From MADRE3 sp963718195 (GTDB lineage: Bacteria > Desulfobacterota > Desulfobulbia > Desulfobulbales > Desulfocapsaceae): 64,000 nucleotides of DNA. Every line of letters begins with the position of its first letter. Within the stretch, counting starts at the first letter, position 1. The notes under the pieces are model-generated. The model ran no database searches, was not told where the DNA came from, and saw only the letters and a list, made by a program, of their open reading frames with translations. Shown here piece after piece: positions 36,525 to 46,049 of this stretch. The translations under genes were made by a program, and so were the position numbers. The stretch covers positions 310,001 to 374,000 of the forward strand of contig CAVQYQ010000006.1 of the NCBI GenBank assembly GCA_963718195.1, given 5' to 3'.

Positions 36525-37691
36525 TTAGAAAGTTAATTTGCCTGGAAAGTGATGCATGTATGCACGTTTATAATCGGCGGTGTTCAGGAGGTCGTAAAAC
36601 GCAATCCGTTGCGACCATTCCTTCTGACTATCGACGACTTTCTTGAAAAATGGATCTTTCATCAAATCTTTTAGGACTTTATCCCAAGACTTGAGCTGTT
36701 CATCCATAACCGATTGTGGGGTACGATATACGCCAACGCCGTCTCTTGTAATAAGAATTTCAAGGTCTCTTGAATGACTATCTATCGCCAGTGAATAGTT
36801 GGAGATGTTAACTGCGTCTGCGGCATATTCGAGAATAGCCTGGTGTTCTAATGGTAGAGAATCGAATATATTTTTGTTGAATATAATCTCAAAGAACTCA
36901 GCTGCCTGATGATAACTTCCCAGCATATACGTCTTAGACACTTCCTGAGCACCAAGCCCACGGTCAGAGGTCGGGTTGGTGTACTCAAAAGCATCGATTA
37001 TGCCTCGTTTAAAGGCTGGGATGATTCCACTACCCGGTAGCTGCAAAACATCTACCCCCATCCCCTGCATGACATCAGCAGCTAAACCTACGGTGCGATA
37101 TTTTAAGCCCTTGAGCTGTTCTACACTCTTGATCTCTTCTTTGAACCAACCTAAAGGCTGGGTAGGGAATGGAAAGGTGAAAAAACCGACGAGATTCAGT
37201 TTGAGAATGTCCTGGACAAGTTCCCGGTATAACTCTTTTCCTCCACCACGATGAATCCATGCTAGGAGTTGCAAAGAGTTGGTACCAAATACAGGACCTG
37301 TGCCGAAAAGTGATGCTGCTTTATGTTTGCCGTACCAATAGGCAGTGACTGTATGCGCCCCATCAAGAACCCCTTTGTGCACAGCTTCTTGTAGCTGAAA
37401 GGCTTTGACAATCGCATTACCAGAATAAAGCATAATCTTGAGACGACCCCCTGACATTGCCTCAACTCGATCCACATACTGACGCGCCATATCTTCGTAG
37501 ATATCACCAGAAACGTAGGCTGTCTGCATTTTGAGAACTGTGGTCTGCGCTCTTGATATGTTAGGGAATGCCAATGCTGCGGTTCCTACGGCTGTAGCCG
37601 CAGCACTCTTGAGGAAACGGCGGCGATCCGTGCCCACTGTTCTCTTGCTCGTCGTGCTCTTGTTTTTAAGACGATATCTTGATTTAGACAT
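36525..37691 (-). CDS. TRAP-type periplasmic solute-binding protein, TAT-exported
   Basis: The 388-residue protein has a twin-arginine signal (TDRRRFLKSAAATAVGTAAL, residues ~21-40, cleaved near SRAQ). It is followed by the DctP fold (LKMQTAYVSGDIYEDMARQY, GGRLKIMLYSGNAIVKAFQL, VEQLKGLKYRTVGLAADVMQ, VDVLQLPGSGIIPAFKRGII). These TRAP proteins usually bind 2-oxo acids or related carboxylates through a conserved arginine (KYRTVG). No DctQ/DctM subunits lie here. It is the first gene of a two-gene unit with the SpoIIE sensor, with a GGGAGGT site. Confidence 0.92.
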   Translation of the reverse strand: MSKSRYRLKNKSTTSKRTVGTDRRRFLKSAAATAVGTAALAFPNISRAQTTVLKMQTAYVSGDIYEDMARQYVDRVEAMSGGRLKIMLYSGNAIVKAFQLQEAVHKGVLDGAHTVTAYWYGKHKAASLFGTGPVFGTNSLQLLAWIHRGGGKELYRELVQDILKLNLVGFFTFPFPTQPLGWFKEEIKSVEQLKGLKYRTVGLAADVMQGMGVDVLQLPGSGIIPAFKRGIIDAFEYTNPTSDRGLGAQEVSKTYMLGSYHQAAEFFEIIFNKNIFDSLPLEHQAILEYAADAVNISNYSLAIDSHSRDLEILITRDGVGVYRTPQSVMDEQLKSWDKVLKDLMKDPFFKKVVDSQKEWSQRIAFYDLLNTADYKRAYMHHFPGKLTF

Positions 37692-38360
37692 TTTAAACCT
37701 CCCATTTGCTCCTCAATAATTAGGTGATGAAGGTCTTGTCATAGGATCATCAATAAATATATTTTTTTTATAAGTAATTGCGGGTTATTACACTCTGTCA
37801 GCAAATCTACGATCTCTGTTTCAAAGCCGAGTTAATTCTTTGTGGTAGCTTTACTGGCAAACCAATAATTGCTCATCAAATTAGTTAGGATGGGGAAAAT
37901 GTATGCGTAAATTAGTTATGTGTCAAGGCAAGTAGCCAGGTTAGCAAAGAGATCAAAGATCCTGGTTTTAAGGAAGGTTTTTATACCCTGCATATAGCCA
38001 ATGTAATATTGGCCTAAACAAGAAATTGATGTGTTACTTGGTTTGCTCTTTGAGCTCTTCTGGGGGAATGAAAGGTGGAAAATTAAGATTATAGGGTCGA
38101 ACACATTGAATGTTAGTTGATATGCAAATATTTTGGGCAAAGTGATTGTGAGGTGGGGTGATGCGAGTAAACTTTATCCAGATGGTAGTATCTTTTTTAC
38201 AATCACGTGGTATTGGAAGTTCTCAGGACGTTTAATTTGTTGATTTATCTGGTTTAGGTATCTTTTCCAATGGTAATATCATGTTTGTTTGGCCACTTTT
38301 TTGATTATTTAGATCGGACATTTTTAGGAAGCTCAAATTGATTGTAAATTCGCTAGAGGA
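37692..38360. other. AT-rich gene-free interval (669 bases)
   Basis: This gap lies between two minus-strand genes. The right end is the 3' side of the CHASE2 cyclase and the left end contains the solute-binding protein promoter. A 74-codon minus frame (37916-38140) has no ribosome site or protein-like pattern. I see no RNA gene, mobile element or hairpin terminator. Confidence 0.5.
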
Positions 38361-40556
38361 TTATTTGCTTATATGGGAAAATATCCCGTTCCAATTCTCT
38401 GGTGTTTGAATGAGAAATTCAGTACAACGTTTTCGATATAACTTATACAGCTGTTCGTTAGGACAATATGCGTTGAGGGATTTAAATCGTCTGGCTGCAA
38501 TTTCGAAATTTCCCTTTTTATACAATTCCAGTCCTTCCTGCCAAATCTCAAGTTCTTTTTGTTCGAGTAATGAAACTTTGCGAAAGGTAAAGAGTTTTAC
38601 AGGATTTTCTTTGCCTTTTACTCGCACGGTGTCAAGTTCTTGTAATTCATAGTTTTTCACTTTGATGTCCTGCAGCGCCTCGCTCACTATGATTTCTACT
38701 CCGTAGTATTTGGTTAATCCTTCAAGACGTGAGGTGAGGTTCACGTTATCTCCGAGGATGGTGTAATCAAAAAGATCATCGGAACCCATATTCCCCACTC
38801 GAACGACACCGGTATGAATACCGATACCCACCGCAATAGAGAGGCCAAATTTACTTTGAAATATTTTGTTTAATTCTGGTAGTTTATTTATCATTTCCAG
38901 ACCAGCTTCAACGGCGAGCTGTCCATGGTGATCAACATCAAGAGGTGCATTCCAGAAGGCCATTACGGCATCTCCTATGAATTTATCCAACGTCCCTTGT
39001 TGCTCCCTGATAATTCTTGTCACTGGTGTAAGATATTGATTGAGTAGTGTCGTAACCTCGGATGGACTGAGTTTCTCAGACATGCTGGTAAAACCTCGTA
39101 TGTCAGAAAAGAGTATTGTGACCTCCTTCTCTTCACCCTCTAGATTTAAGGCTTGTGGATTGTTTGCGATTCGATCAACCAGCGATGGGGCAACATACCG
39201 GGAGAATGCTTGTCTGATGTGGGCTTTTTCATTTTCGGTGTGATACATTTTTAATAACGTTAGTGAGGTAAAGGTAGCTGCCAGATTAACTAACGGGAAT
39301 AGTGGTGATACAAAGAAATGATAATTTTTGAAAATAAGCTCGCTGCCAGTCCAACATAGAACTGCAAGTAATGAAATTGCCAGAATAACTACTCTGGTTC
39401 CCATGATTGAAACCAAGAAGACACCGATACACCCTACCAAAATTGTTATCAGTAATTCCAGACCCGGTACCCAATCAGGCGCCTTTATGAAATCGCCTGT
39501 CAGAATATTATCAATAAGCGTCGCTTGAGCCTCAACACCCGGAAAATAATTGTCAAACGGGGTTGTTCGCAGATCTTCCAGGCCTGCGGCTGAGGTACCG
39601 ATTAATAGTATTTTTCCTTGTAACAGAGCGTTGTCGATTTTTTTGTTTAAAATATCAGCAGCAGAGTGGTATGGAAAACTATGTTGTTTTCCTCTGTAGT
39701 GAAGAGAAAATCTACCGTTTCTGTTCAAGGGAATAATCGATTTTCCAAAACGAAGAGATTCGACACCACCTTCCGTAGTCTTCAATACAAGAGAAGGTTT
39801 GTTCAGCCCAACCCACAAAGTGGCAAGGCCAAGGTTGAGATAAAACTTCCCATTATAATCCATCAGCAGAGGTGTCGTTCGCAGAATACCGTCTCTATCC
39901 TTAATCGTGTTGATAAAACCAGTGGAAGTAGCAGCTTCACTGAGAACTGAAATTGGAGCAATTACCCCATTAGGTTTTACCAACGAAGGCAATGTCTTTT
40001 CTTTGGAGGTCTTAGATACAATAGAAACTTGAACAGATTTGAGGAGGGTATTCTCAGCAACTGCATGATTTTCATCAAAACTAAAGAAAAACCCTAGAAC
40101 AAATGGTCCTTGCGACAAGATTTCTGCAAGCAATTTGTCATTGTCTTCCAATTGTGCCGGCAGATTATTAAAGCTAATGTCCACATTGAGGTCTTTTTGC
40201 AAGCCCTCTTGTAATACGACAGGGGAACTGCGGTCGGCTTCAGCGAAGATCATATCCATGCCGATTGCACGAGCACCCGCCTGATGCAGAGTCTTCAGAA
40301 GAAGTGCAACTCGATATCTAGGCCAGGGCCATTGACCAAATTCTTCCAAACTTTTCTCATCGATATCAATAATTTCGACTATTCCGGAAGTTGTCGCGAC
40401 ATGATTACGTCGCATAATGATATCGTATATCTTGTTATCAAAAAAACGGACAAAGTAGGGCTGATAGACATAACAAAGCCCTATACCCAAGCTGAGCAAG
40501 AGCCCTACGACCGGCAGAGAGATATTTCGTAAAAGCCGAAACGAACGAAAAAACAT
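38361..40556 (-). CDS. CHASE2-domain adenylate/guanylate cyclase
   Basis: The 731-residue protein has an N-terminal membrane segment (~13-31), then an extracytoplasmic CHASE2 domain (IVEIIDIDEKSLEEFGQWPW, YRVALLLKTLHQAGARAIGM). Three membrane segments follow (~365-440). The class III cyclase domain has the metal aspartates in LFSDIRGFTSMSE and FIGDAVMAFWNAP. The specificity lysine is in LDKFIGD and the aspartate is in DYTILGDNVNLTSRLEG, which favours ATP. It should make cAMP in response to an envelope signal. It diverges from the tolC-adhesin genes. Confidence 0.94.
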   Translation of the reverse strand: MFFRSFRLLRNISLPVVGLLLSLGIGLCYVYQPYFVRFFDNKIYDIIMRRNHVATTSGIVEIIDIDEKSLEEFGQWPWPRYRVALLLKTLHQAGARAIGMDMIFAEADRSSPVVLQEGLQKDLNVDISFNNLPAQLEDNDKLLAEILSQGPFVLGFFFSFDENHAVAENTLLKSVQVSIVSKTSKEKTLPSLVKPNGVIAPISVLSEAATSTGFINTIKDRDGILRTTPLLMDYNGKFYLNLGLATLWVGLNKPSLVLKTTEGGVESLRFGKSIIPLNRNGRFSLHYRGKQHSFPYHSAADILNKKIDNALLQGKILLIGTSAAGLEDLRTTPFDNYFPGVEAQATLIDNILTGDFIKAPDWVPGLELLITILVGCIGVFLVSIMGTRVVILAISLLAVLCWTGSELIFKNYHFFVSPLFPLVNLAATFTSLTLLKMYHTENEKAHIRQAFSRYVAPSLVDRIANNPQALNLEGEEKEVTILFSDIRGFTSMSEKLSPSEVTTLLNQYLTPVTRIIREQQGTLDKFIGDAVMAFWNAPLDVDHHGQLAVEAGLEMINKLPELNKIFQSKFGLSIAVGIGIHTGVVRVGNMGSDDLFDYTILGDNVNLTSRLEGLTKYYGVEIIVSEALQDIKVKNYELQELDTVRVKGKENPVKLFTFRKVSLLEQKELEIWQEGLELYKKGNFEIAARRFKSLNAYCPNEQLYKLYRKRCTEFLIQTPENWNGIFSHISK

Positions 40557-41209
40557 ACTGAAATTATAGCCTTATTTTGTCCAGCGCAGGACAGGATATA
40601 TTCCTCTTTCTGGATCGTTCAGAGATAATTGCGTAACAGAATAAACACCTTGCAACCTACAACACCAATCATTTCATGCATTAAAAAATTGATTCAAGAA
40701 GAAATTTTTGAGGTCATTTTTAAATGGGAACTATTCTCTGATGAAATCAACAATAAGAAAATATCGCAGAAAACACCTGTAATTTGTATTGCTCCATGCA
40801 TTTGTGTTATTTTCCGGAATAATATTCCATGATAATAGAAAAATTCGTCAATAAAACAGGGTGATATTGCCACAATTGTATGATAACTTTTCGGGGTACA
40901 TGAGGGTTGGGGACTTTGAACAAGGTATGATAAATATGACCCTACTTGGCATATTTACTGCACGAGTGTTCATTGGCAGAATGGTTTTAGCGTTCGGGAG
41001 GGGGGCTTTAAACAATCTTTTAATTAGTATAAACAAAATAATAACAAGCTATTGTATAATTTCTGTTCGAATATTTGATAAGTTCATAAAGCCTCGTAGT
41101 TGTCATAATGTCTGCAGTGTACTTTTCCACGCTTAGCTTTTCTCCTTTGTCTTAATTTACATGCCTTAGCTCCAGCATGCCAATATTCTAACAAGGAGAC
41201 TTTAGTATT
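40557..41209. promoter_or_regulatory. Divergent promoter interval between cyclase and tolC-adhesin genes
   Basis: This AT-rich 653-base interval has no convincing gene. Small frames (40629-40832 and 40861-41136) lack ribosome sites and family features. It should hold promoters for both the cyclase and the secretion/adhesin operon. No CRP-like palindrome was recognised by eye. Confidence 0.4.
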
Positions 41210-42499
41210 ATGATAAAAGCATGTTTTTACGTTGTGATTGCTGTATCAGTGCTCTTCTTCTCTCATTTTGTAAACGCAAAGGAGCTGATTTCTTTACTTC
41301 CCAAACTGCTCAATGAGCATGAGCTCATACATGCTGCCGAGCAGCGGCGAGACAGGGCCATGTTTCTACTGCGAGCCTCAAAAGGAGGCTATTATCCTAA
41401 AGTCGATGTTGAGGCAAACATTGGACCTGAATGGGTTAATCCAATTATAGGAGATAACACCAACCTGACAAGAACCTATGGCGAGGCCCGGATTAATCAA
41501 CTGATCACAGACTTTGGTGGCACCACCGGAAGGATTAATCAGTCAGAAGTGGTTCTGGCGATCGAAAAGGAAAATCTCAATGGCGTCCGTCAAGATGTGC
41601 TTCTAAACGGTATCACATCCTATCTAGGCCTGATCAGAGCCGAAAAGACTCTAAAATTTGCAGAACAATCAGAGGCAAACATAAAGACTCAGACCGGAAT
41701 GGAAGAAACCATGGTTAAGTATGGTGCGGGCCTCTCATCTGATGTCTTACAAGCTAAATCTCAGCTCGCTAGTGCCAAGGCCAGGGTGGCTCTAAACATG
41801 GGAGAGCTCGCATTTGCAGACCACCGATTCAAGGCCGTTTTTGGATACAGCGGTAAAAACATGGTTGGTGATTTCACAATTCCATCAGACCAGAATGAAA
41901 AAATTCCCACCGCCATCGATGAAGCGGTAGCTATTGCCTGGCAAAATAACCCACGTCTCATTGCTGCACAATTGGAAATTGAGCGTCTTATTCAAGAAAA
42001 ACGAATAAATGCCTCTAACAACTATCCGAAGTTTAACCTATTTGCTGAAGCCTATTATCGAGACGATTACCGCGGGGCCGAAGGCGAGCGAGAAGAGGCC
42101 GTTTTAGGCGCCGAATTCACCTACAATCTATACAACGGTGGTTCAGATAGAGCCAGAGTAGAAGCCGTAAGTAGAGAAATTATCGAGACAAGAGATCGAT
42201 ATGCTGAAACCAGAAAGCTCATTGAGGAAGAAGTCTCCAACGCGTGGCAGGAATTGCTGACCGCTCGAGAGCGTTTTCAGTATCTTCAAGATCAAGCCAT
42301 CATTGTGGGAGAATTTCTCGAGTTCGCTCGCAGAGAACGGAAACTGGGTAAACGCTCTCTGCTTGATGTTCTTGCAGGGGAGGTAGATCACTTGAATGCC
42401 CAAAGCAACGCTGTCGCTGCAGGTATAGATATTCATGTAGCCAGTTACCGGCTATTTTACGCAATGGGTAAACTCGATATTGATCTGCTTGTACAATAA
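41210..42499 (+). CDS. TolC-family outer-membrane secretion channel
   Basis: This 429-residue protein has a signal peptide (residues ~1-23, ending VNAKE) and two TolC-type OEP repeats rich in long coiled-coil helices. Visible strands and helices include GGYYPKVDVEANIGPEW, EARINQLITDFGGTTGRINQ, KYGAGLSSDVLQAKSQLASA, ASNNYPKFNLFAEAYYRDDY, EFTYNLYNGGSDRARVEA and GKRSLLDVLAGEVDHLNAQS. It forms the outer-membrane duct of a type I system. The adhesin start is 46 bases downstream, so it very likely exports that protein. ABC and membrane-fusion genes would be beyond the window. Confidence 0.9.
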   Translation: MIKACFYVVIAVSVLFFSHFVNAKELISLLPKLLNEHELIHAAEQRRDRAMFLLRASKGGYYPKVDVEANIGPEWVNPIIGDNTNLTRTYGEARINQLITDFGGTTGRINQSEVVLAIEKENLNGVRQDVLLNGITSYLGLIRAEKTLKFAEQSEANIKTQTGMEETMVKYGAGLSSDVLQAKSQLASAKARVALNMGELAFADHRFKAVFGYSGKNMVGDFTIPSDQNEKIPTAIDEAVAIAWQNNPRLIAAQLEIERLIQEKRINASNNYPKFNLFAEAYYRDDYRGAEGEREEAVLGAEFTYNLYNGGSDRARVEAVSREIIETRDRYAETRKLIEEEVSNAWQELLTARERFQYLQDQAIIVGEFLEFARRERKLGKRSLLDVLAGEVDHLNAQSNAVAAGIDIHVASYRLFYAMGKLDIDLLVQ

Positions 42500-42545
42500 C
42501 CTTCTTCATTAGTGGAAAAAAGATAATAGAAGACAGGAGTTGACA

Positions 42546-45500
42546 ATGGAAATGCAGCTCATCGGCAAGATCGTCGCAGTTACTGGAAAAGCGTTAATTC
42601 AGTATGATGGAGAAACCACTCCTCTTGAAGTAGGGAGCCCAGTTTATAAAGGAGCGATTCTTGTTACCGACTCGAATTCTCATATCGAAGTGCGTTTCAA
42701 TGATGATACAATGCTCTCCCAGAGCGAGAACAGTACAATTTCCATAGATAACTTTGTCTTTGACGACCCCAGTGACTCACCTTCTATTTTACTCAATTTA
42801 TCCGAAGGGGCTCTTCGCACAATCACCGGCAAAATTGCTGAGGAAAACCCTGAAAATTTTGAAGTCAAATCTCCGTTAGCAACGCTTGGAATTCGTGGGA
42901 CTGATTTTATCTTGAGTTCTTCACCAGCTGATGGTGACAGAGTTGTACTCAACCAAATAAGTGAAAATCACATTCTCATTGTCCAAGATGAAAACGGAAA
43001 TATCCGATATCTCAATGACCCAGGTTCTTATATTACCGTAAAAATCGATAGTCCCATCAGTCCAGTTGAGTTTTTCACTCCAGAGCAGTTGAAAGAACTT
43101 CTCCTGGACACACCATTTTCATCTCTAACTGATAATGACATTTCTGGCGAAGAGAAATCCCTTTCCGGTGGATTGTCTCAGAACGCTACTGATAATAATG
43201 AATCAGAATCGAGTGATGAAGACAGTTCTGGTAATCAGGATGAAGAAAAGGATTATGATGTTCCTTTAACAGAAGGCGATGCGCTCGGTTTCAGCTTGCC
43301 AGAAACTCCTCTTGAAGAAGGTAGCCTGTCTGAGAATTTGTTTATTAGTGAAAATGATACCCCAGTTAGCGATGGCACAACAGGATATGACACACTTGGT
43401 TACAGTTCACTCGGTATACTTCAGCTCGGTGAGGTTGGTTCAACTCCTCTCGAAGAAAGTGTCACGTTTGAGAATCTGCTTATCAGCGGAATATATGGAT
43501 CAGTTAACGACGGATCTCTAGGATATGATACGCTTGGCTACAATTCACTTGGTATATTCCTGCTCGGTGAGGTTGGCTCAACTCCTCTTGATGAGAGTAG
43601 TCTATTCGAGAATCTTCTTACCAACGAATTATATGGCTCAATTAACGAGGGTTCAACAGGATACGACGCACTCGGTTACAACTCATTTAACATGTTCCTG
43701 TTGGGTGAGATTGAACCAGGTCTTCCTGAAAATAGTGACCCGTTTGAAACACTTTTTGTAAGTCAAATAGATTTCTCACTTGAAGATGGAATAGCAGAAT
43801 ATGACGCACTTGGGTACAGTTCACCAGGTACACCGATGCTAGAAGGTCTTGATCCAATTCCTCTTGAAGACATTGGTCAATTTGACAATTTACTTGTAAA
43901 TGAGATAGATGGCTCAGTTGGCGATGGAGTAGCAGGGTATGACGCTCTCGGATACAGTTCATCAGGTACCCCCCTACTGGAGGGTCTTGACCCAATTCTA
44001 ACTGAAGATAGCGGCCTGTCTGAAAATCTATTTATTGATGGACTATACGGCTCATTTATCGAATGGACACCGGAAAACAACGCCATTGTTCCAGGCAGCT
44101 CTATAGTCCCGACCAGTTATCTTTATGAGCCAACTTTAAGTACTTTTAATGAGTTGGACACTTTTTATGGCGAGGCAGAGAACTATCAGGCGCCCTCTCA
44201 GGTAGACGATGAAATAGCATCTGGAAATGATGAACTTTTAGTTTCAACAGGCATCTCGTCATTACAACCTCAAACCTTTTCTCAACCCGCTGCATCGCAG
44301 CAGAGTACCCAGTCATCGAATATCATAGAGCCTGGCCCTGTGGAAACTGATCCGCCCGTCACAGTTGTACCGCCGCCTGTCAGCCTTGATCAAATTTTAT
44401 TAGGTACTGCAGGAAACGACATTATCACAGGAGGTGCAGGCAACGATATACTTGTAGGGTATGGTGGCAGTGATCAGCTGTTTGGCCAGGATGGTAACGA
44501 TAGTTTCGTTATTTGGGGCACTTTTGGTGCAACGGTCTACAGTGGTACAGATATTGCCGGCAACAGTTTACCTGGAGGCAATACTGCCCCACACCTACCT
44601 GACGCTGTGATCGAAGGCGGAGCCGGATACGACACATTAATTAGTTATGGAGCTGCAAATTATAGCGGTGTAACCATTAATTCCATCGAAGCCATCGAAA
44701 TCAACTCCGATGTAACCTTTACGCCTGATCAGTTTGACACCATCTCTGCACTAACAGGCACCGGGCTAGAGTACCACACTGTTACGTTAACCACCAATGG
44801 TCAAGGTCCAGCTGTTGTCGATCTGAGCCATATGACCATCTCAGGCATAGATCAGATAATCATAGAAGGCAGTGTTACCGCACACATGAGCGGAGCAAAC
44901 CTGGCCGGACTAGATTTGAATGGTACAGACAGTGCTGTTTCTGGCGATGGGACAGTAATCGCGGAGGGAGATGACCTCGATTCGATCATCACAACTTACG
45001 GCAATGACATAGCAGACTCTATTGATCTTGGCCAATCCCCTACCGGTATTGTCATTAACAACGACCAGGTTAGTGAGGAGGCAACGCCCGGCACAGTTGT
45101 TGGAACGCTAAGTGCTCTGGACCCAGACACTGGTGATAGTCATACTTTCTCGCTCTTAGCAAATCCATATTTCACCCTCAACACTGACAACCAGGTTGTA
45201 ACGACATCCGTCTTTACTGGACCCGGTACCCACAATCTCGATGTGACCGTAACCGACCTTGGTAATCATGTGTTTAACCAGAACCTGATCGTTGAGGTCA
45301 CTGATGTCAATTCCGAAGTTGGAGCTGTCATAGATGTCGATATTGCTTTCGAGCAGGTCGCAGAAGATGCACCAAACGGAACATTAGTTGGTGTTACAGC
45401 TCTTGCAACTGATCCAGATGCAGGGGATACGGTAACCTATTCACTTAGTGACGATGCAGGCGGAGCTTTTACTATTGATGCAGATACCGGTGAAGTAAGT

Positions 45501-46049
45501 GTTATGGATAACACTATACTGGATTTTGAGAACAATCCGTCACTTGATATCACAGTCCTTGCTACTTCGTCAGATCTCTCCACCAGTACAGAAACGTTCA
45601 GCATAGCAATCCTTGATGCCAACGAGGCCGGCGTCGGGCCAATCTCGGATACAAATACTGATGCAGATGAAATCTCTGAAAATGCAGTAAACGGGACATT
45701 TGTTGGGATAACCGCTTTTGCCGATGACCCTGACACAGCTGATCAAGTAACCTATTCGCTCTCCAACAATGCCGGTGGCGCATTTGCAATTGACGCAACT
45801 ACCGGTGAGGTGAGTGTCGCCGATACCACTCTTATTGATTACGAAAGTGAGCAATCACTTGATATCGAGGTTACTGCTGAATCGACTGACGGTTCTTCAA
45901 CTACTCAAGTTTATACAATAGACGTCCTCGATTTTAACGAGTTCGCTATCACCCAAGTCACTGATAATGATACCGGTGCAAATGAAGTTTCAGAGGCTGC
46001 TCTGGCTGGAACTGTAGTTGGTGTTAACGGCCTTTGCAGAGGACGCTAG
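42546..46049 (+). CDS. Giant adhesin, N-terminal part: FecR-like domain, 46-aa repeats, RTX block, first cadherins
   Basis: The ATG at 42546 follows AGGAG by six bases. Residues ~5-120 form a FecR-like domain (LEVGSPVYKGAILVTDSNSH, LLNLSEGALRTITGKI, SPLATLGIRGTDF). An acidic linker (~205-235) leads into 46-residue repeats (~237-510). Residues ~619-653 are RTX-like calcium-binding nonapeptides (GNDIITGGAGNDILVG, GGSDQLFGQDGNDSF). From ~830 onward cadherin-like domains begin. There is no Sec signal, as expected for type I secretion. The frame ends at 46049 only because of a +1 change near 46024; the pattern continues in other frames. No LapG-type dialanine cleavage motif was seen. Confidence 0.9.
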   Translation: MEMQLIGKIVAVTGKALIQYDGETTPLEVGSPVYKGAILVTDSNSHIEVRFNDDTMLSQSENSTISIDNFVFDDPSDSPSILLNLSEGALRTITGKIAEENPENFEVKSPLATLGIRGTDFILSSSPADGDRVVLNQISENHILIVQDENGNIRYLNDPGSYITVKIDSPISPVEFFTPEQLKELLLDTPFSSLTDNDISGEEKSLSGGLSQNATDNNESESSDEDSSGNQDEEKDYDVPLTEGDALGFSLPETPLEEGSLSENLFISENDTPVSDGTTGYDTLGYSSLGILQLGEVGSTPLEESVTFENLLISGIYGSVNDGSLGYDTLGYNSLGIFLLGEVGSTPLDESSLFENLLTNELYGSINEGSTGYDALGYNSFNMFLLGEIEPGLPENSDPFETLFVSQIDFSLEDGIAEYDALGYSSPGTPMLEGLDPIPLEDIGQFDNLLVNEIDGSVGDGVAGYDALGYSSSGTPLLEGLDPILTEDSGLSENLFIDGLYGSFIEWTPENNAIVPGSSIVPTSYLYEPTLSTFNELDTFYGEAENYQAPSQVDDEIASGNDELLVSTGISSLQPQTFSQPAASQQSTQSSNIIEPGPVETDPPVTVVPPPVSLDQILLGTAGNDIITGGAGNDILVGYGGSDQLFGQDGNDSFVIWGTFGATVYSGTDIAGNSLPGGNTAPHLPDAVIEGGAGYDTLISYGAANYSGVTINSIEAIEINSDVTFTPDQFDTISALTGTGLEYHTVTLTTNGQGPAVVDLSHMTISGIDQIIIEGSVTAHMSGANLAGLDLNGTDSAVSGDGTVIAEGDDLDSIITTYGNDIADSIDLGQSPTGIVINNDQVSEEATPGTVVGTLSALDPDTGDSHTFSLLANPYFTLNTDNQVVTTSVFTGPGTHNLDVTVTDLGNHVFNQNLIVEVTDVNSEVGAVIDVDIAFEQVAEDAPNGTLVGVTALATDPDAGDTVTYSLSDDAGGAFTIDADTGEVSVMDNTILDFENNPSLDITVLATSSDLSTSTETFSIAILDANEAGVGPISDTNTDADEISENAVNGTFVGITAFADDPDTADQVTYSLSNNAGGAFAIDATTGEVSVADTTLIDYESEQSLDIEVTAESTDGSSTTQVYTIDVLDFNEFAITQVTDNDTGANEVSEAALAGTVVGVNGLCRGR
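43254..44075 (+). repeat. Exact-period 46-residue tandem repeats in adhesin N-terminus
   Basis: Five copies begin at 43386, 43524, 43662, 43800 and 43938, each exactly 138 bases apart, after a diverged first copy at 43254. The consensus is roughly Y-D-x-L-G-Y-x-S at the start, P-L-x-E near position 22, F-E-N-L-L at ~29-33, and Y-G-S before the next copy. No known repeat family comes to mind. Confidence 0.9.

Noticed and set aside
37916..38140. 74-codon minus frame
   Set aside because: No ribosome site, no family features, AT-rich gap.
40861..41136. 91-codon plus frame upstream of tolC
   Set aside because: No ribosome site and unconvincing composition; lies in the promoter interval.
42546..43250. 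LapA-like N-terminal retention module with LapG cleavage site
   Set aside because: The region fits a FecR-like domain better and no TAAG/dialanine motif was seen.
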